Source of the DNA: Orientallactaga sibirica
Lineage: Eukaryota > Chordata > Mammalia > Rodentia > Dipodidae
Reading direction: 5' to 3'
Length of the DNA: 64,000 nt
Assembly: GCA_036365145.1 (NCBI GenBank)
Contig: JAEOAD010000048.1
Coordinates: 17,739,001-17,803,000, forward strand
Notes under the pieces: model-generated
Database searches by the model: none
What the model was told of the DNA's origin: nothing
What the model saw: the letters and a program-made list of their open reading frames with translations, nothing else
Position numbers and translations under genes: made by a program
Shown here: in pieces, positions 12,601 to 24,474 of the stretch
Layout of the letters: every line of letters begins with the position of its first letter
Numbering within the stretch: position 1 is the first letter of the stretch

Positions 12601-12750
12601 AGCTGGGAATCGTAGTAGCTCATTTCTCTAATTTCAGCGCTTGGGAGGCTGAGGTAGGAGGATTGTCATGACGATAAGGCCAGCCTGGGCTACAGAGTAA
12701 ACTCCAGGTCAGCCTAGGTTAGAGTGACACTCTGCCTCAAAACGAAGAAA
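12601..12750 (+). mobile_element. old B1 SINE
   Basis: AGCTGGGAATCGTAG head, GGGAGGCTGAGGTAGGAGG and CAGCCTGGGCTACAGAG. Confidence 0.7.
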
Positions 12751-13699
12751 TTAATGGAAACCATCAACCCAGATATTAACTTGTGGTCCAGGGGATGTTT
12801 TATAGCAGAGACAAGTTACTTGTGAAAGAGTTCACAAGGTGATTCTATCAAATACAGGAAGTTGTGTCCCGTGGGTAACCTCAATATCCCAGGAAGACCC
12901 CACTGTCGCACAGACTAGGGCATGCTCAGCCAGCTCAAACATCCTGCTGAGCCATGGCTGCCCACTCACCATCTTGAACTTGGCATCTGCTTTCCACCTG
13001 CCTGCCCTGCTTCCTACACATCTAACTCAAAGCCCTGTGCTCAGGAAGGCTTATGGTCAGTTGGGAGAGGTGCTCACATGGAAAAGAGCCAACCACACCA
13101 GAATCTGAATTGGCCAAGGCTCATTTGGAGGCTGATTGGCTGAAAATGATCTCAGAGAGCTGAGGAAGAGGTCTCCATGGGCAGGCAATGGGCCATACGC
13201 TCTCCTCAGGACACAACGCCTCAAGGAGTTCTTCATCTAATGGAGAAAGCTTGCCAAGAGAACAGTAGTATGTAAGCAGTTTGAAAGGGTGAGCCTGAAA
13301 TGGCCTGGAAGCAAGAAAGGACAATTCAGCCTGTGCAGGCGTCATAAACAACGTACCCAGTCATGTAGCATGTCACAAGAACAAGGAGGATGGGGCAAAA
13401 GTGATGAAGATAAGGGTGGAGGACAGCGGTCACGGGAAATTGGGAGACAATGCGTGGGTCTTCACCTTTCTGCTCATCTCGTGAACAAAAGCACTCTTGG
13501 CCTGCATGGTGGACAATCTTTCCAAGGATATTTATATAGTGAACAGCCTTGGAAAGGAGAAAAATGCTCTCTCTCCCTCCCTCTCTGTCTCTCTCAGCAA
13601 AGGGCAGACATGCTGTCTACCCATTAGAAAAACAAGTCATCCGTCAGTGATTTGGAGCAGTCAGCTTTTCATCCCTGGGAAAAATACCTTAGAAACCAA
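12751..13699. other. intergenic, nothing recognised
   Basis: Unassigned; short CT-rich run at 13568-13600. Confidence 0.4.
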
Positions 13700-14035
13700 C
13701 TTAAAGGGAGAAAATGTGTATTTGGGCTCATGGTTTCAGATGCTTCCATGCATGGTGAGCAAGCTCCATTGTTTCTGGGCATAGGGAGAAGCAATGCATC
13801 CAAGTGTCTGGTGGCTCAAAGCTGCTCACCTCGCACCAGCCAGGCCTCTGCTAGCCAACCTCCTCCTTCCCCTTTTGTCTCGTGAGGGTCGCCAGCTTAT
13901 TGGATGGTGCTATCCACATAAGGAGAGTTCTTTCCCCCATTAGTTAATTACCTCGGGAAATGCCCTCACAGACGTGCTCAGAAGTGTCCTCTACTACTCT
14001 CCTAAGATTTAAAGAAGTTAACAATTAGAAGTAAC
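13700..14035 (-). mobile_element. ERVL-like LTR, antisense
   Basis: Reverse-complement counterpart of the family at 5825-6160: GGGAAATGCCCTCACAGAC, CTCAGAAGTGTCC and a decayed GTCAAGTTGACAAT end. Boundary on the left is uncertain. Confidence 0.5.
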
Positions 14036-14442
14036 CATTGCATCAAGGAACAAAGCAACAAAAGGTTGGTACTGCTATTGCTGTTGCTACGGACACCAAG
14101 TCCTTTGACTCTGATGCCATGGGCCTGTGCTTTCTGGCAATGTCCATGACATGGATAGAGTAACTTGTTTACTGGCAGGTAGGGCACAACTTCAGACCAT
14201 CAATCCCCTGCTTAGAGACTCCTGAATTACAGGTTCTATCCAGATGATTCTTGAGCAGGAATAGCCTGAGATGCTATGTTTCCCCCATCCCTGCAGAGAC
14301 TGACTGTGGCTTCTTGGTCCCCACAATGAAAACCAATAGCCCCACCAAAGAAAACCCTCAGCAGAAATGTGGTGAGGGAGAGGGTATCCAGGTGTGCAAA
14401 CTTTTTATTTAAAAAAAAAAATCAACAAATTTAAAAAGAGAG

Positions 14443-14610
14443 GCCGGGCATGGTGGCACACGCTTTTAATCCCAGCACTGGGGAGTTAGAGGCAGGAGGA
14501 CTGCCATGAGTTTGAGGCCAGCCTGAGACTACATATGGAATTCCAGGTCAGCCTGGACTAGAGTGAGACCCTACCTCCAAAAAGAGAGAGAGTGTGTGTG
14601 TGTGTGTGTG
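14443..14610 (+). mobile_element. B1 SINE with (GA)/(GT) tail
   Basis: GCCGGGCATGGTGGCACACG to CCTACCTCCAAAAAG, then GAGAGAG(GT)9. Confidence 0.88.
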
Positions 14611-14899
14611 TAAATATTTAGCCATAGATGAGCATTCCTGGGTGTATAGAAGGGTATTGTGATAAAGGACTGTTACTGGGTTGTTTTGAGTACTTTCTTC
14701 AAGATATACAGAAATCTCTTAAGAAAACAACAAAACCGTCTCTTCTTTTTTTCTAGCAGTAATTAACTAATAGCTTATAGGGAGAAGAACTGAAGACACT
14801 TAATCATAACTAGAGGGGAGCCAAGAGTGTGAGCCTGGGCCCCTGCTTGGAAGGATTTAATGCTTTGGATACAAATTAGGGCTGGAATACTAAATGTCT

Positions 14900-15250
14900 A
14901 CCATGGGCTCATGATCTAAAGTCTAAGGACCCAGAATGTAGAGCTATTCTGGGAAATTATGGAGAACATTAGGAGGGGGGACCTATGTATAGGAATTAGG
15001 TCACTGGAGGAGTGTCCTGGAGTGTATCTTGTACCTGACCTCTTCTTGTTTCCTTCTGTTTCCCACCCAATGTGATCTGAGAACCTCCTCCTCCAAACTC
15101 TCTAGCTGCCAGAATGTTCTGTCCATGGGAGAATATAACCATGGATTGAACCCTCTGAAACCATAAGCCAAATTATATCTTTCCTCCCTTAAAAAGGTTC
15201 TGTGAGGTGTTTGATCACAGATGCACAAAAGTAATTGGCAGAAGGGGTTA
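14900..15250 (+). mobile_element. MaLR/ERVL-type LTR remnant
   Basis: The end resembles rodent LTR tails (AACCATAAGCCAAATTATATC, TTCCTCCCTTAAAAAGG, then GATCACAGATGCACAAAAGTAA). The 5' boundary is unclear. Confidence 0.5.
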
Positions 15251-15339
15251 GCCACATTTGCCCATCACCGAGAACTAAGACGCTCCTGCCCTGGCCCATC
15301 AAGCACTTCTATAGCCAGGCAGTCTGAACCTTCCTGAAG

Positions 15340-15660
15340 TATCTTTCTTGGCTCAAGCTGCTTTAAGAAAATCCTATCGACTGGGAAGCTTAAACGATGA
15401 GCGTTTGTGCTCTCGCGTGTCTGGAGGCTGGAAGTTCAAGGTCAGGGTGTCACTGTGGTCCTGGTGCTCTTTTCCTGGCTCACAGCTGCCTTCTCACTAT
15501 GCTCCATTGTGGGCAGTGTGATGTATTTGCTAAGGGTACCAATCCCATGATGGCTTCATGACCTCATCTAACCCTAATTACGACCCCAAGATCTCATCTC
15601 CAAATGCTACCACACTGGGGAGGAGGGTCTTGACCTATGAATGAGTGGTGAGTGGTACAC
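15340..15660 (-). mobile_element. ancient retroelement remnant
   Basis: Contains GACTGGGAAGCTTAAAC, TCTGGAGGCTGGAAGTTCAA and ATCTCCAAATGCTACCACA...GACCTATGAATG, an order typical of an old antisense LTR-like mammalian repeat. Family not assigned. Confidence 0.4.
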
Positions 15661-16634
15661 AATTCAGTCAACAGCAGGCAGCCTAAAGTTCAGCCCAAGA
15701 GACCTCCTGTATATTCACACATACTGGCATAATTCTACAGCGCCTGTGGACCCCTCAAGTCCGCAAGCTGAGGAGAAGCTTGATCACCAGTCAGTTTGGT
15801 CTCCTGCTACTAGGTGGATAATCGAAGCATTACTAGTGCTAGTACTGCTTAAAACACTTAAGGCCTTGAGGACACTCCTCATTCCTTCCCTCCACCACCC
15901 AATGTACCCTAAGACCAAACTGGTCAGTTCCTCAGAACACAGTACCTTTTGAGTTGTCTAAATTCAATTTCTTAACCAAAGACAACAGCTAACATTATTA
16001 ACAGTATTGGGTTTTTTTTCTTTACTGAAAAGTCAGCTAACTTGTTTTAAAGCCAAATTGGCGATTAGAAAAGAGAAATGCCATGCCAAGGAGCCATAGT
16101 ATATTCTTCAATTATAATCCAGCAACGGACAAATGCAATGATGGGTCTAGCTGTCAAAGGGAAGAGAGCTTCTCAGTTTAGTGTCTGAAAATCCTAAAAG
16201 TTCAGACAAACCTGAGCCTAGGAAAAAACCTACCAGAGCAATAGCCAGGCTAGACCGGAGCCTATAATCTAGGCAGGGCCCTACCTGTGAGATCATTCCT
16301 GCAGAACATCCTGCCTGAGAGCCATTCCTGCACCTTCATGAGCCAAAGTGGTGACTCCACAGCTACACACAAAGGCTTGGACAGATGAGGGTGCCACATC
16401 CTGGTGTGTGGGTCAGCTTCCTGTTATCACAATGGCATATCTGTGGCAAAAGTTGGAAGATGATGGGGCACAGACAAGCAGCACTCAGCCATGTCTCCAT
16501 GGGTCTGGGAAGTGACTTCTCACCTGCCGTGACAGGTACCAGACAAAACTAACTTAAGGAAGGAGGCGTGTAGGTTGGCTTCCAGTTTCAGGCAGAGTTA
16601 ATTGTTGGTGGTCAGCTCACTGTCTTGTTTTTAT
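15661..16634. other. intergenic, nothing recognised
   Basis: Unassigned sequence. Confidence 0.4.
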
Positions 16635-16644
16635 AAAAATCCAG

Positions 16645-16781
16645 TGCACGCTTTTAATCCCAGCACTTGGGAGGCAGAAGCAGGAGGATCACCATGAGTT
16701 CAAGACCACCCTGAGACTACATAGTGAATTCCAGGTCAGCCTGAGCTAGAGTGAGACCCTACCTCAAAAAAACATTAAAAA
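16645..16781 (+). mobile_element. 5'-truncated B1 SINE
   Basis: Lacks the first about 15 bases; flanked by AAAAATCCAG at 16635 and 16782. Confidence 0.88.
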
Positions 16782-16971
16782 AAAAATCCAGGACCACATG
16801 TGGTCCATGGAATGGTGCAGCCCAGTTAGGGTCTTCCTACGTCAATCTATCCTAGAAACTCCCTCACAGAAATGCCCAAAGATTTGTTTCCACTGTGATA
16901 CGATGCTAAACTCCATCAAGCCGAAAAGGTTAACCACTAAAGGTACCAGGACCTCATAAAAAAGTGAGCGA

Positions 16972-17252
16972 AAGGCTGGAGAGATGGCTTAGTGGTTAAG
17001 GCGCCTGCCTGCTAAGCCTAAGAACCCGGTTCCAATCTCCAGCGGTTCCAATCTCCAGGTCCCACGTTTAGCCAGATGCAAAGTGACGCAAGGGCGCAAT
17101 GTCGCACTTGACCACAAGGGGGCGCACGTATCTGGATTTCATTCACAGCAGCTGAGAGACTGCTAGCGCGTCCATTCTCTGTCTGTCTCCCTCACCTGCT
17201 CTCTCTGTCTGTCTCTCTCCAAAAAATAAATAAAATAAAATAAATTTTTTTT
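16972..17252 (+). mobile_element. tRNA-SINE, CTCF-motif-bearing subfamily
   Basis: Full length, flanked by AAAAAGTGAGC duplications (16959, 17253). Holds CCACAAGGGGGCGC at 17112-17125. Also contains a local duplication of GGTTCCAATCTCCAG at 17028-17060. Confidence 0.9.
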
Positions 17253-17259
17253 AAAAAGT

Positions 17260-17450
17260 GAGCAACGCCTAGAAAGGTGGATGGCAGAACACAGCAGGCT
17301 GTGAGAAGCTAGATAAAATATAGAAATATCAATGTTAGATTGATGAAGGAAATAGCATACTCTAACTTTGAGCCCTGAACATACTTGATAAGGAAGAGGG
17401 AGAATACTCTTGGGTTCCAAACACAAAAAGAAAAAATCATCAGAAGCAAA

Positions 17451-17505
<55 letters not shown>

Positions 17506-18960
17506 GGACAGATCCACAAGCTGTGTGAAGCAGTGCTGGGAAACCACCCAGAACCTCTGGCCCACAACACACACACACAACCTTTCATGCAGGAGCAAGA
17601 AGGGTGCAGAGAAACTGCAATCAAACCACTGTGCTCAGAGGAGTTTCCAGGCCTCAAAGCAGCCCTCCACCACCTTAGAGGAGACCCAGAAAACCGCAGA
17701 GCCAAACCTCACAGCCCTGTGAGTTCTGGACCTGGAAGTGGACAGACTCAAGCTAAATACCTCCATGCAGGCAGCCCAAATCCTCGTGAGATGAAAAATC
17801 CAGTGTAAGAATAAAAACAAGGGTGAATGGGGCCATATCCAGCCTCCAACATTGAAAACAATGTGAGGAAGTGGGACCCCCCAGCAAATTCACAAAACAG
17901 GAGGTGGCCCAAGGGCAAGGACTCAGAAATGAGACCCCATTACCAGAGTTGATTCTGCTGGTGCCAGGGAAGAAATTCAACCCCCCAAGGCACCCTGCTT
18001 GAACTCCCTGGAGACACTGCCTACCAATCTTGTCATGAAGATTTGAACTGGAGACACGGACAGCTAAGTTAAATCTCTAAGACAGTTGGGAGAGGGGAGG
18101 AACATTCTCTGATGCTACAAACAAGGAAGAGATTTTGCTAATGCTATACTTTTTATTTTATTTTTATTTCACTTTATTTTTTTTTTAGTCTTCACTCTTG
18201 CCAAAACATTTGTTTTGTTCTAGTTTTATATTGCCTGATTAGGCTTTACGATAGCTCTGTTTCTGCCCCTCTGCTGTTATGTTTTCCCTACTGTTTCTCT
18301 GGCCTCCAACACATATTCTCCCCCTCTCACTGGTCTTCATTTTCCCTTTCTCTCTCTCCCTACCCCGTCCTTATATACTTAACTATAATTTTCTATAGCT
18401 TTGCTAATCACTAAGCTCCATTTACCCTAGCCATTTCCCAACTCCACACTTCCACTTACTTCTCCCCCCTCCACTATTATCTATCGCTCTTATGCTAATT
18501 CCTAGCCTTACTCAGCTTATTTCCTCTCCATTCCTATACTTGGTCTCTAATATCCCAGCAGACTTCATACTATCCTTGTTTATTTCTTCCACCAAAGTTA
18601 TTAGAGTTGAATGGGGCAATTACTTTTAACTACTATTGTATTGCCATGGCATGCTTGACACTCCATTGGGGTTGCTTCTGCACTTAGATTTCTATTCTCA
18701 GAGTGGTATGAGAGATCAAGCTCAGTAACTGAGTGTGTGAGCTGAGGGGGTGTCTGCTGAGCTACAACCCTATCCCACAAGAGAAGAGCAATACCTCCAA
18801 TATAGTACACCTGGTCCCATTTGAACATTACAAAAACTTCCAGTGACGAATTGGGTGATTTAAAAAAAAAAAAATCCAAACAACAAGCTAATCCCAGCTG
18901 GCAGATCCCAATGTAAAAGCACAAGAGACTTGACAAATCAAGGCAACGTGTCTCCTCGGA
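17260..18960 (+). mobile_element. probable L1 5'-region remnant
   Basis: A/C-rich then T-rich unique sequence leading into the L1-like stretch further on. Assignment rests on general resemblance only; no reading frame survives. Confidence 0.3.
17453..17502. repeat. (AT)25 microsatellite
   Basis: 50 uninterrupted bases of alternating A and T, able to form cruciform DNA. Confidence 0.95.
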
Positions 18961-19024
18961 AAAATTACCAACCTCACAGTAAATGAACTACAATGAGAGG
19001 AAATTAGATGAAATGCCAGACACA

Positions 19025-19375
19025 GAATTCAGGAGGCTGTGGGAGGATGGTTCAGTTGGCAAAGCACTTGCTATGCAAGCATGAGGGCTTGAGTTCAGAT
19101 ATCCACGCACAGCGGCACACTTCTATAATAATGCCAGCACTGGGTAGGTTGAGACAGTTGAATCCCCAAGGCAAGCTGGCTGACCAGACCAGGCAAAAAT
19201 GAGCTCTGGGTTCAGAGAGCTGCTATGTCAATAAATAATGTAGACAACAATTGGGAAACACACCCAGCCAGTATTGACCTCTGGCCTCCCACATGTACAA
19301 ACGCACATGAGCATCCACAGACGTGTGAACATGAAGACACACATGTACACACCACACAGAAAATAAAATAAATGG
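19025..19375 (+). mobile_element. B4-type composite SINE
   Basis: tRNA-like head (GGATGGTTCAGTTGGCAAAG, TGCAAGCATGAGGGC), B1-like middle and CA-rich ACACATGTACACACC end with A/T tail. Confidence 0.7.
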
Positions 19376-19399
19376 TTCAATGTAAATAAATGAATCAGG

Positions 19400-19590
19400 A
19401 TTTTTTATTGTTTTTATTTATTTGACAGAGAGAAAGAGGGACAGAGAGAGAGAGAGAATGGGTGCAACAGGGCCTCCAGCCTCTGCAAAACAAACTCCAG
19501 ATGCATGCATCCCCTTGTGCATCTGGCTTATGTGAGTTCTGGGGAAACAAACTTGGGTCCTTTGGCTTTGCCATCCCTCCAGCCCTAAAT
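19400..19590 (-). mobile_element. tRNA-derived SINE (antisense)
   Basis: Poly-T/TTTATTTATTTGACAGAG start, GCCTCCAGCC, CATCTGGCTTATGTGAG and a final CATCCCTCCAGCCC. Confidence 0.85.
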
Positions 19591-19611
19591 CATGATTTTT
19601 AAAAAGTAAAG

Positions 19612-19895
19612 AGGTTAGAGAGATGGTTCACTTGGTTATGCAAGCATGAGGACCCAAGATCAGATTCCCAGCACCAGTTTACATGCCAGGTGAGTGTTAT
19701 AACTGGTCAATAATCCAAGTGCTCAGAAGGCAGAGACAGGGGTACTTGGCACAATCTGACTAGCTAGATTAGGTGAATAGCAAACTCAGGGTTCAAGTGA
19801 GAGACCCTGGGAGAAGAGTGAGCACCCACATGTATGTGCACAGGAATCCCAACATAAATGAAAACACAAATACACACACAAACACATGCAAAAGA
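19612..19895 (+). mobile_element. B4-type composite SINE
   Basis: GAGAGATGGTTCACTTGG head, CAGAAGGCAGAGACAGGGG middle, CATGTATGTGCACAGG and CA-rich tail. Confidence 0.65.
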
Positions 19896-19965
19896 AGAAT
19901 TCAAAAGAAATGTTTTAAGAATGTTCAATGAAAATGATAAAAATAAACTCTCAAAAAGAATACAA

Positions 19966-20114
19966 GGGCTGGAAAGATGGTTCAATGATTAAGGCACTTA
20001 CATGAAAGGTCTAAGGACCCAGGTTCAATTCTCCAGTACCCACATAAGCCACATGCACAAGGTGGCACATACATCTAGAGTTCATTTGCAGTGGCTAGAG
20101 GCCCTGGTATGCTC

Positions 20115-20148
<34 letters not shown>

Positions 20149-20168
20149 AAATAAATAAAATATTTATA
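19966..20168 (+). mobile_element. tRNA-derived SINE with (CT)n
   Basis: GGGCTGGAAAGATGGTTCAA to (CT)14 and AATAAATAAAAT; short ATACAA duplications flank it. Confidence 0.85.
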
Positions 20169-21130
20169 AAATAATACAAATTCACAACTGAATGAAAAAA
20201 AGGAGGTCAATACAGGATATGTAAGAGGAATTCAATAATTTAATTAATAGGTTGAAATGCTTAAAAAAAAAAAAAAGAAAACCCATGAAATTTGAGTAAT
20301 AAAAAGTTCAATAAATCAAATGAAAAAACTTGGTGGAAAGCCTCAACCATAGATTAGATCAAGTGTGAGACAGACTCTCAAGGCTTGACAGCAGGAGGAT
20401 GAATTTGAATACTCAGACAAAATTCACAATGTCTGAACAGAGCATGTGCAATCTATGGGGAACCATTAAAAGACCAAGTTTGGGCTGGAGATGTGGCTCA
20501 GTGGAATAAGCGCATGGCTAGCATGCATGAAGCCGCAAGTTCAATCCCTGCACTGCATAAGACAAGGTGTGCTGGTACAATCCTAGCACTTGAGAGGGGA
20601 AGACTGGAGAATCAGGAGTTCAAGGTCATTCTCAGCTACTCAGGGAGTCATAAGCCAGCCGGAAGCTACCTGAGACCTTGTCTCCAGAAAAAATAAGTCC
20701 ATTTATTAATCTTGAGCTTTGAAGAAGTAGAAGATATACAGGCTACAGGCCTAGCAAATATGTATTTTTTTAAATTAGCAAAAAATTCCCCGAATCTAGC
20801 AAAAGACACCTATCCAGACATAAAAGATATGAAAAATGCCAGACACATAAGACTAGAAAAGAGCCTTCCCAAGTCACATTACATTTAAAACACTAGCTAT
20901 ACAAAACAAGGAAGGCATATTGAAAGCTGCAAAGGAGAAGGACCCTGTTTCTTATAAGGCAAACCCATCGGGATCAAGCAGATTCTCAACAGAAACTTTA
21001 AATGCCAGAACGGCATGGAACAATGCACTTCAAGGTATGAAAAACAATAATCACAAAGTCAATTTACTATATACATCAAAGATATCCTTCATAACTGAAA
21101 GAGAAAGAAAAATGCTCCCCAAAAAACAAA
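20169..21130 (+). mobile_element. old L1 fragment (5' portion)
   Basis: Reads like the 5' part of old mammalian L1s: AAAGCTGCAAAGGAGAAGG, TCTCAACAGAAACTTTAAAT, GCATGGAACAATGCACTTCA and ATATCCTTCATAACTGAAAG. A B4-like SINE (20483-20698) is inserted. Confidence 0.5.
20483..20698 (+). mobile_element. ID-B1 composite SINE (B4-like)
   Basis: ID head GGCTGGAGATGTGGCTCAGT, GTTCAATCCCTGC, B1-like GCACTTGAGAGGGGAAG, A-rich end. Confidence 0.7.
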
Positions 21131-21154
21131 CAAAAATAAAACATTAAATGATTT

Positions 21155-21305
21155 GCCAGGTGTGGTGGCGCACGCCTTTAATCCCAGCACTCGGGAGGCA
21201 GAGGTAGGAGGATCACTGTGGGTTCAAGGCCACCCTGAGACCACATAGTGAATTCCAGGCCAGCCTGGACTAGAGTGAGACCCTACCTTGAAAAAAAAAA
21301 AAAAA
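21155..21305 (+). mobile_element. B1 SINE
   Basis: GCCAGGTGTGGTGGCGCACG through CCCTACCTTGAAAAAAA. Confidence 0.92.
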
Positions 21306-21332
21306 GGTGCATTTGTAAAAAACCTAAAGGGA

Positions 21333-21482
21333 GCTGGGCATGGTGTCGCATGCCTTTAATCCCAGCACTTGGGAGGCAGAGGTAGGAGGATTCCTGTGAG
21401 TTTGAGGCCAGCCTGAGACTGCATAATGAATTCCAGGTCAGCCTGAACTAGAGCAAGACCCTACCTCAAAAAACAAAACAAA
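21333..21482 (+). mobile_element. B1 SINE
   Basis: GCTGGGCATGGTGTCGCATG through CCTACCTCAAAAAACAAAAC. Confidence 0.92.
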
Positions 21483-21659
21483 GGAAGGTGGGGGTCAATA
21501 AAAAAAAATATCAGGTGGGTTGATTTTTGTTTATGTAATTCCAGGTCATAAAAGTCAATGAAAAACCAAAAACAAACAAACAAACAAAAATAAAAATAAT
21601 TAAAAAAATAAAAAATAAAATAAAATAAAAATTGGAAGAAAAATAAATAAATAAAATTA

Positions 21660-21830
21660 TATATATATATATATATATCCCAAAGGGCCTCCAGTCACTA
21701 CAAACAAACTGCAGACACATGTGCCACCTTGTGCATCCGGCTTATGTGGGTCTTGGGGAAGCGAATCTGAGTCCTTCCTTAGGCTTTGCAGGAAAGTGTC
21801 TTAACTTCTGAGCCATCTCTCCAACCTGAT
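21660..21830 (-). mobile_element. tRNA-derived SINE (antisense)
   Basis: (AT)n, GGGCCTCCAGTCACTACAAA, TGCATCCGGCTTATGTGGG and CATCTCTCCAACC. Confidence 0.85.
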
Positions 21831-21837
21831 TGTGGAT

Positions 21838-22064
21838 TTTTAAAGGAATATCTTTATTTAGTAATTTATCTATCTATTTATCAGCAAGAAAGTGAGGAGA
21901 GAAAATGAATGGGTGAGCCAGGGCTTTCTACCCCTGCAAACAAACTCCAGATACACGTGCCACTGCGTGCCCCTGGCTTTCTGTGAGTTCTGAGACTGAC
22001 TGGAACCAGACCGTGCAGGCTGGACAAGAAAGCACCTTCAACCACTGAGTTATTTCCCCTGCCC
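21838..22064 (-). mobile_element. old tRNA-derived SINE (antisense)
   Basis: TTTATCTATCTATTTATC start, GAGCCAGGGCTTTCTACC, ACTCCAGATACACGTGCC; diverged 3' part. Confidence 0.7.
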
Positions 22065-22080
22065 TTTATTGTTGATTTTT

Positions 22081-22280
22081 TTTTACCTTTTATTATTTTT
22101 ATTTTATCTAAGAGAGACATGGAGAGAGAGAGAGAGAATGGGTACACCAGGGCCTCTAGTCAATGCAAACGAACTCCAGTGCCACCTTGTGCATCTGGCT
22201 TACGTGGGTCCTGGGGAATTGAACCTGGGTCCTTTGGCCTTGCAGACAAGCGCCTTAACTGCTAAACCATCCCTCCAGCC
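22081..22280 (-). mobile_element. tRNA-derived SINE (antisense)
   Basis: Near consensus; flanked by ATTGTTGATTTTT at 22068 and 22284. Confidence 0.88.
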
Positions 22281-22900
22281 CTATTGTTGATTTTTAAAAA
22301 TAGAAAACTAGACATTGTTATCTTTATTACTGCTTTGATAAGGCAGCTAAAATATTAAGTATAAACCTTACAAAGTAATTTATAGTCCACAAACATACTA
22401 ATGGGTCCACATATGAGAGATACGACATAAAACAAAATAAAAAAAAATCACAGTTATGGTAGTTCCCTTGAGAGTACAAAATTCATAGCAGTTTCTGGAC
22501 TATCTAGCTAAACAAAAATATGGGATTTTCTGTTAATGCAAAATTAAGACAATTTATGCAGAATTTTTTTCTAACAAAACTCAAAACATCTACATGAATC
22601 TTTTTTCCTGCACCCACACTTGGCTCCAGTAAAGACTTTGTCTATCTCTAAACACTTGCCTCCTCTCCATTCTGCCTGGCTTGCACCCAAGCATGGCAGA
22701 GAATGTGAGAAGCCTGAGAATCTGCAGAAGATGTTACAAGGGGAGGAAGCAAAGGCAACTGTCGCACTGAATTCCCTTGTGCACGAAGCGCCAAAGCAGA
22801 CAGGTGCCTGGTCTCAACCTGCAATCCTGGTATTTGGAAGGCTGACAAGGACAATCGCACCTGAGTTCAAGGCCAATAGGAGATTGAAAAGTGAGTTCCA

Positions 22901-23101
22901 GGCTGGAGAGATGGCTTAGCGGTTAAGGCGCATGCCTGCAAAACCTAAGGACCCCCGTTCGATTCTCTGGGTCCCATGTAATCCAGATGGTGGTGCATTG
23001 GGTCTGGAGTTCATTTGCAGCGGCTAGAGGCCCTGGCGCGCCCATTCTCACTGTCTACCTCCCTCTCTCTTCCTCTCTATCTCTGTCTCTAATAAATAAG
23101 A
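22901..23101 (+). mobile_element. tRNA-derived SINE
   Basis: GGCTGGAGAGATGGCTTAGC to TCTAATAAATAAG, flanked by GTGAGTTCCAG (22891) and GTGAATTCCAG (23103). Confidence 0.9.
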
Positions 23102-23113
23102 AGTGAATTCCAG

Positions 23114-23367
23114 GGCTGGAGAGATGGCTTAGGGGCTAAGGCGCCTGCCTCCTAAGCCTAAGAACGCTGGTTCCAATCTCCAGGTCCCACGTTTAGCCAG
23201 ATGCAAAGCGACGCAAGCGTGCAATACCACACTTGACCACAAGGGGGCGCACGCACCTGGATTTCGTTCACAGCAGCTGAGACTGCTGGCACGCCCATCT
23301 CTGTCTCCCTCTCTCTCTCTCTCTCTCTGTCTGTCTCTCTCTAAAAAATAAAAATATATATTTAAAA
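23114..23367 (+). mobile_element. tRNA-SINE, CTCF-motif-bearing subfamily
   Basis: Inserted directly at the 3' duplication of the previous SINE, with GTGAATTCCA repeated again at 23369. Contains CCACAAGGGGGCGC at 23237-23250. Confidence 0.9.
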
Positions 23368-23369
23368 AG

Positions 23370-24428
23370 TGAATTCCAAAACATTGAGACTTTTATCTCA
23401 AAAACACAACAGAAGAAAAAGAACAGGAGCAGGAAAAGAAATCATCCTGGTCATGGCAGTGGATGAGCAGAAGATTCACAACCGCACTGCGAGGGAGGAA
23501 AGCTTGCAGTCAGCTGCGTCTTGGGCCTGTCTCTGGTTGCCTGTGATGCTCAAGGATCCATTTCTCACACCACCTGGACACTGCACTGAAGACCCCTGCT
23601 GCCAGAAGTAACATCCGGGAATGTAAGAATGTAAACCCAAGGCTTGTGCAAACACAGTTCCCACCGTGAAGGGAGGTGTGCATCCTAATCAACGCAGGCC
23701 AGCAGCAAGGGAGGAAGACGTGGTGGGGAAGAGAACGGAAGCTCTCATCGTCCTTATGAGATGCAGGCGACGACCTTCCCCGTGCTCTTTGTTTGTCCTC
23801 TGTCCTTCAGAGCTGCCATCACTTCTCCATGCAGCTCAGCGGAACCGGCTTTGGGACAACCGTACTTCCTCAACCCGGCTCACCTTCCTTCCTCCCCAGG
23901 GACAACTGTGCCTGTCCCACGCACCAGACATGAGCTCCTGCACCGTGGAAGGTCTCGTGAGAGACATAAACAGGTTTCTCATGAACACATCAGAAACATG
24001 GAGGGGTTCTCTCTAAACTGGGAGCCTGGAGAAAAGGGGACCCTCACGTCTTGTCCTGCGGATAATCACTTGCCAAGGGCTCAGCCACTTGGGGCAGCCA
24101 TCACTCTAGGGCCTTTCCCTCCACCCAATCCTGTCTTTGGGCTGAGAAGCTGACCTTCCTATTGGCTACTACCTGCTTATGACGTCATTCTCCCTCCAAA
24201 CCTACCAGCCCCGGGATAGAGTCCTGGGGTTTCCATGGAGCTGTCTGTAAACACATTTGGATCATCTCCAGCCCTCCAGGGAACGGTCCACAGTGTCCTT
24301 CATTCTGGATACGTTCACTGATGACTTCAGGTAACTTAGAAAAGCCCAAGCACTGTATCCAAATCCCTTGTATCCAGCAGTGATGTAACCGCTTCTCTAA
24401 CCATTTCAGGCAAGGAAAGATACTTGTT
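23370..24428. other. unique part of duplication copy A, no gene recognised
   Basis: Matches 49290-50150 in copy B. Two overlapping frames (23666-24153) are open here, but the B counterpart is not open in the same frames, so coding is unsupported. Confidence 0.5.
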
Positions 24429-24436
24429 AAGGTCTG

Positions 24437-24440
<4 letters not shown>

Positions 24441-24474
<34 letters not shown>

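Noticed and set aside
22901..22990. tRNA-like A and B boxes in many places
   Set aside because: They belong to tRNA-derived SINEs, not to functional tRNA genes; no cloverleaf with intact anticodon stem was seen.
23666..24153. Two overlapping frames in copy A unique sequence
   Set aside because: The duplicated counterpart (49340-49850) is not open in the same frames, and there is no family resemblance or splice support.
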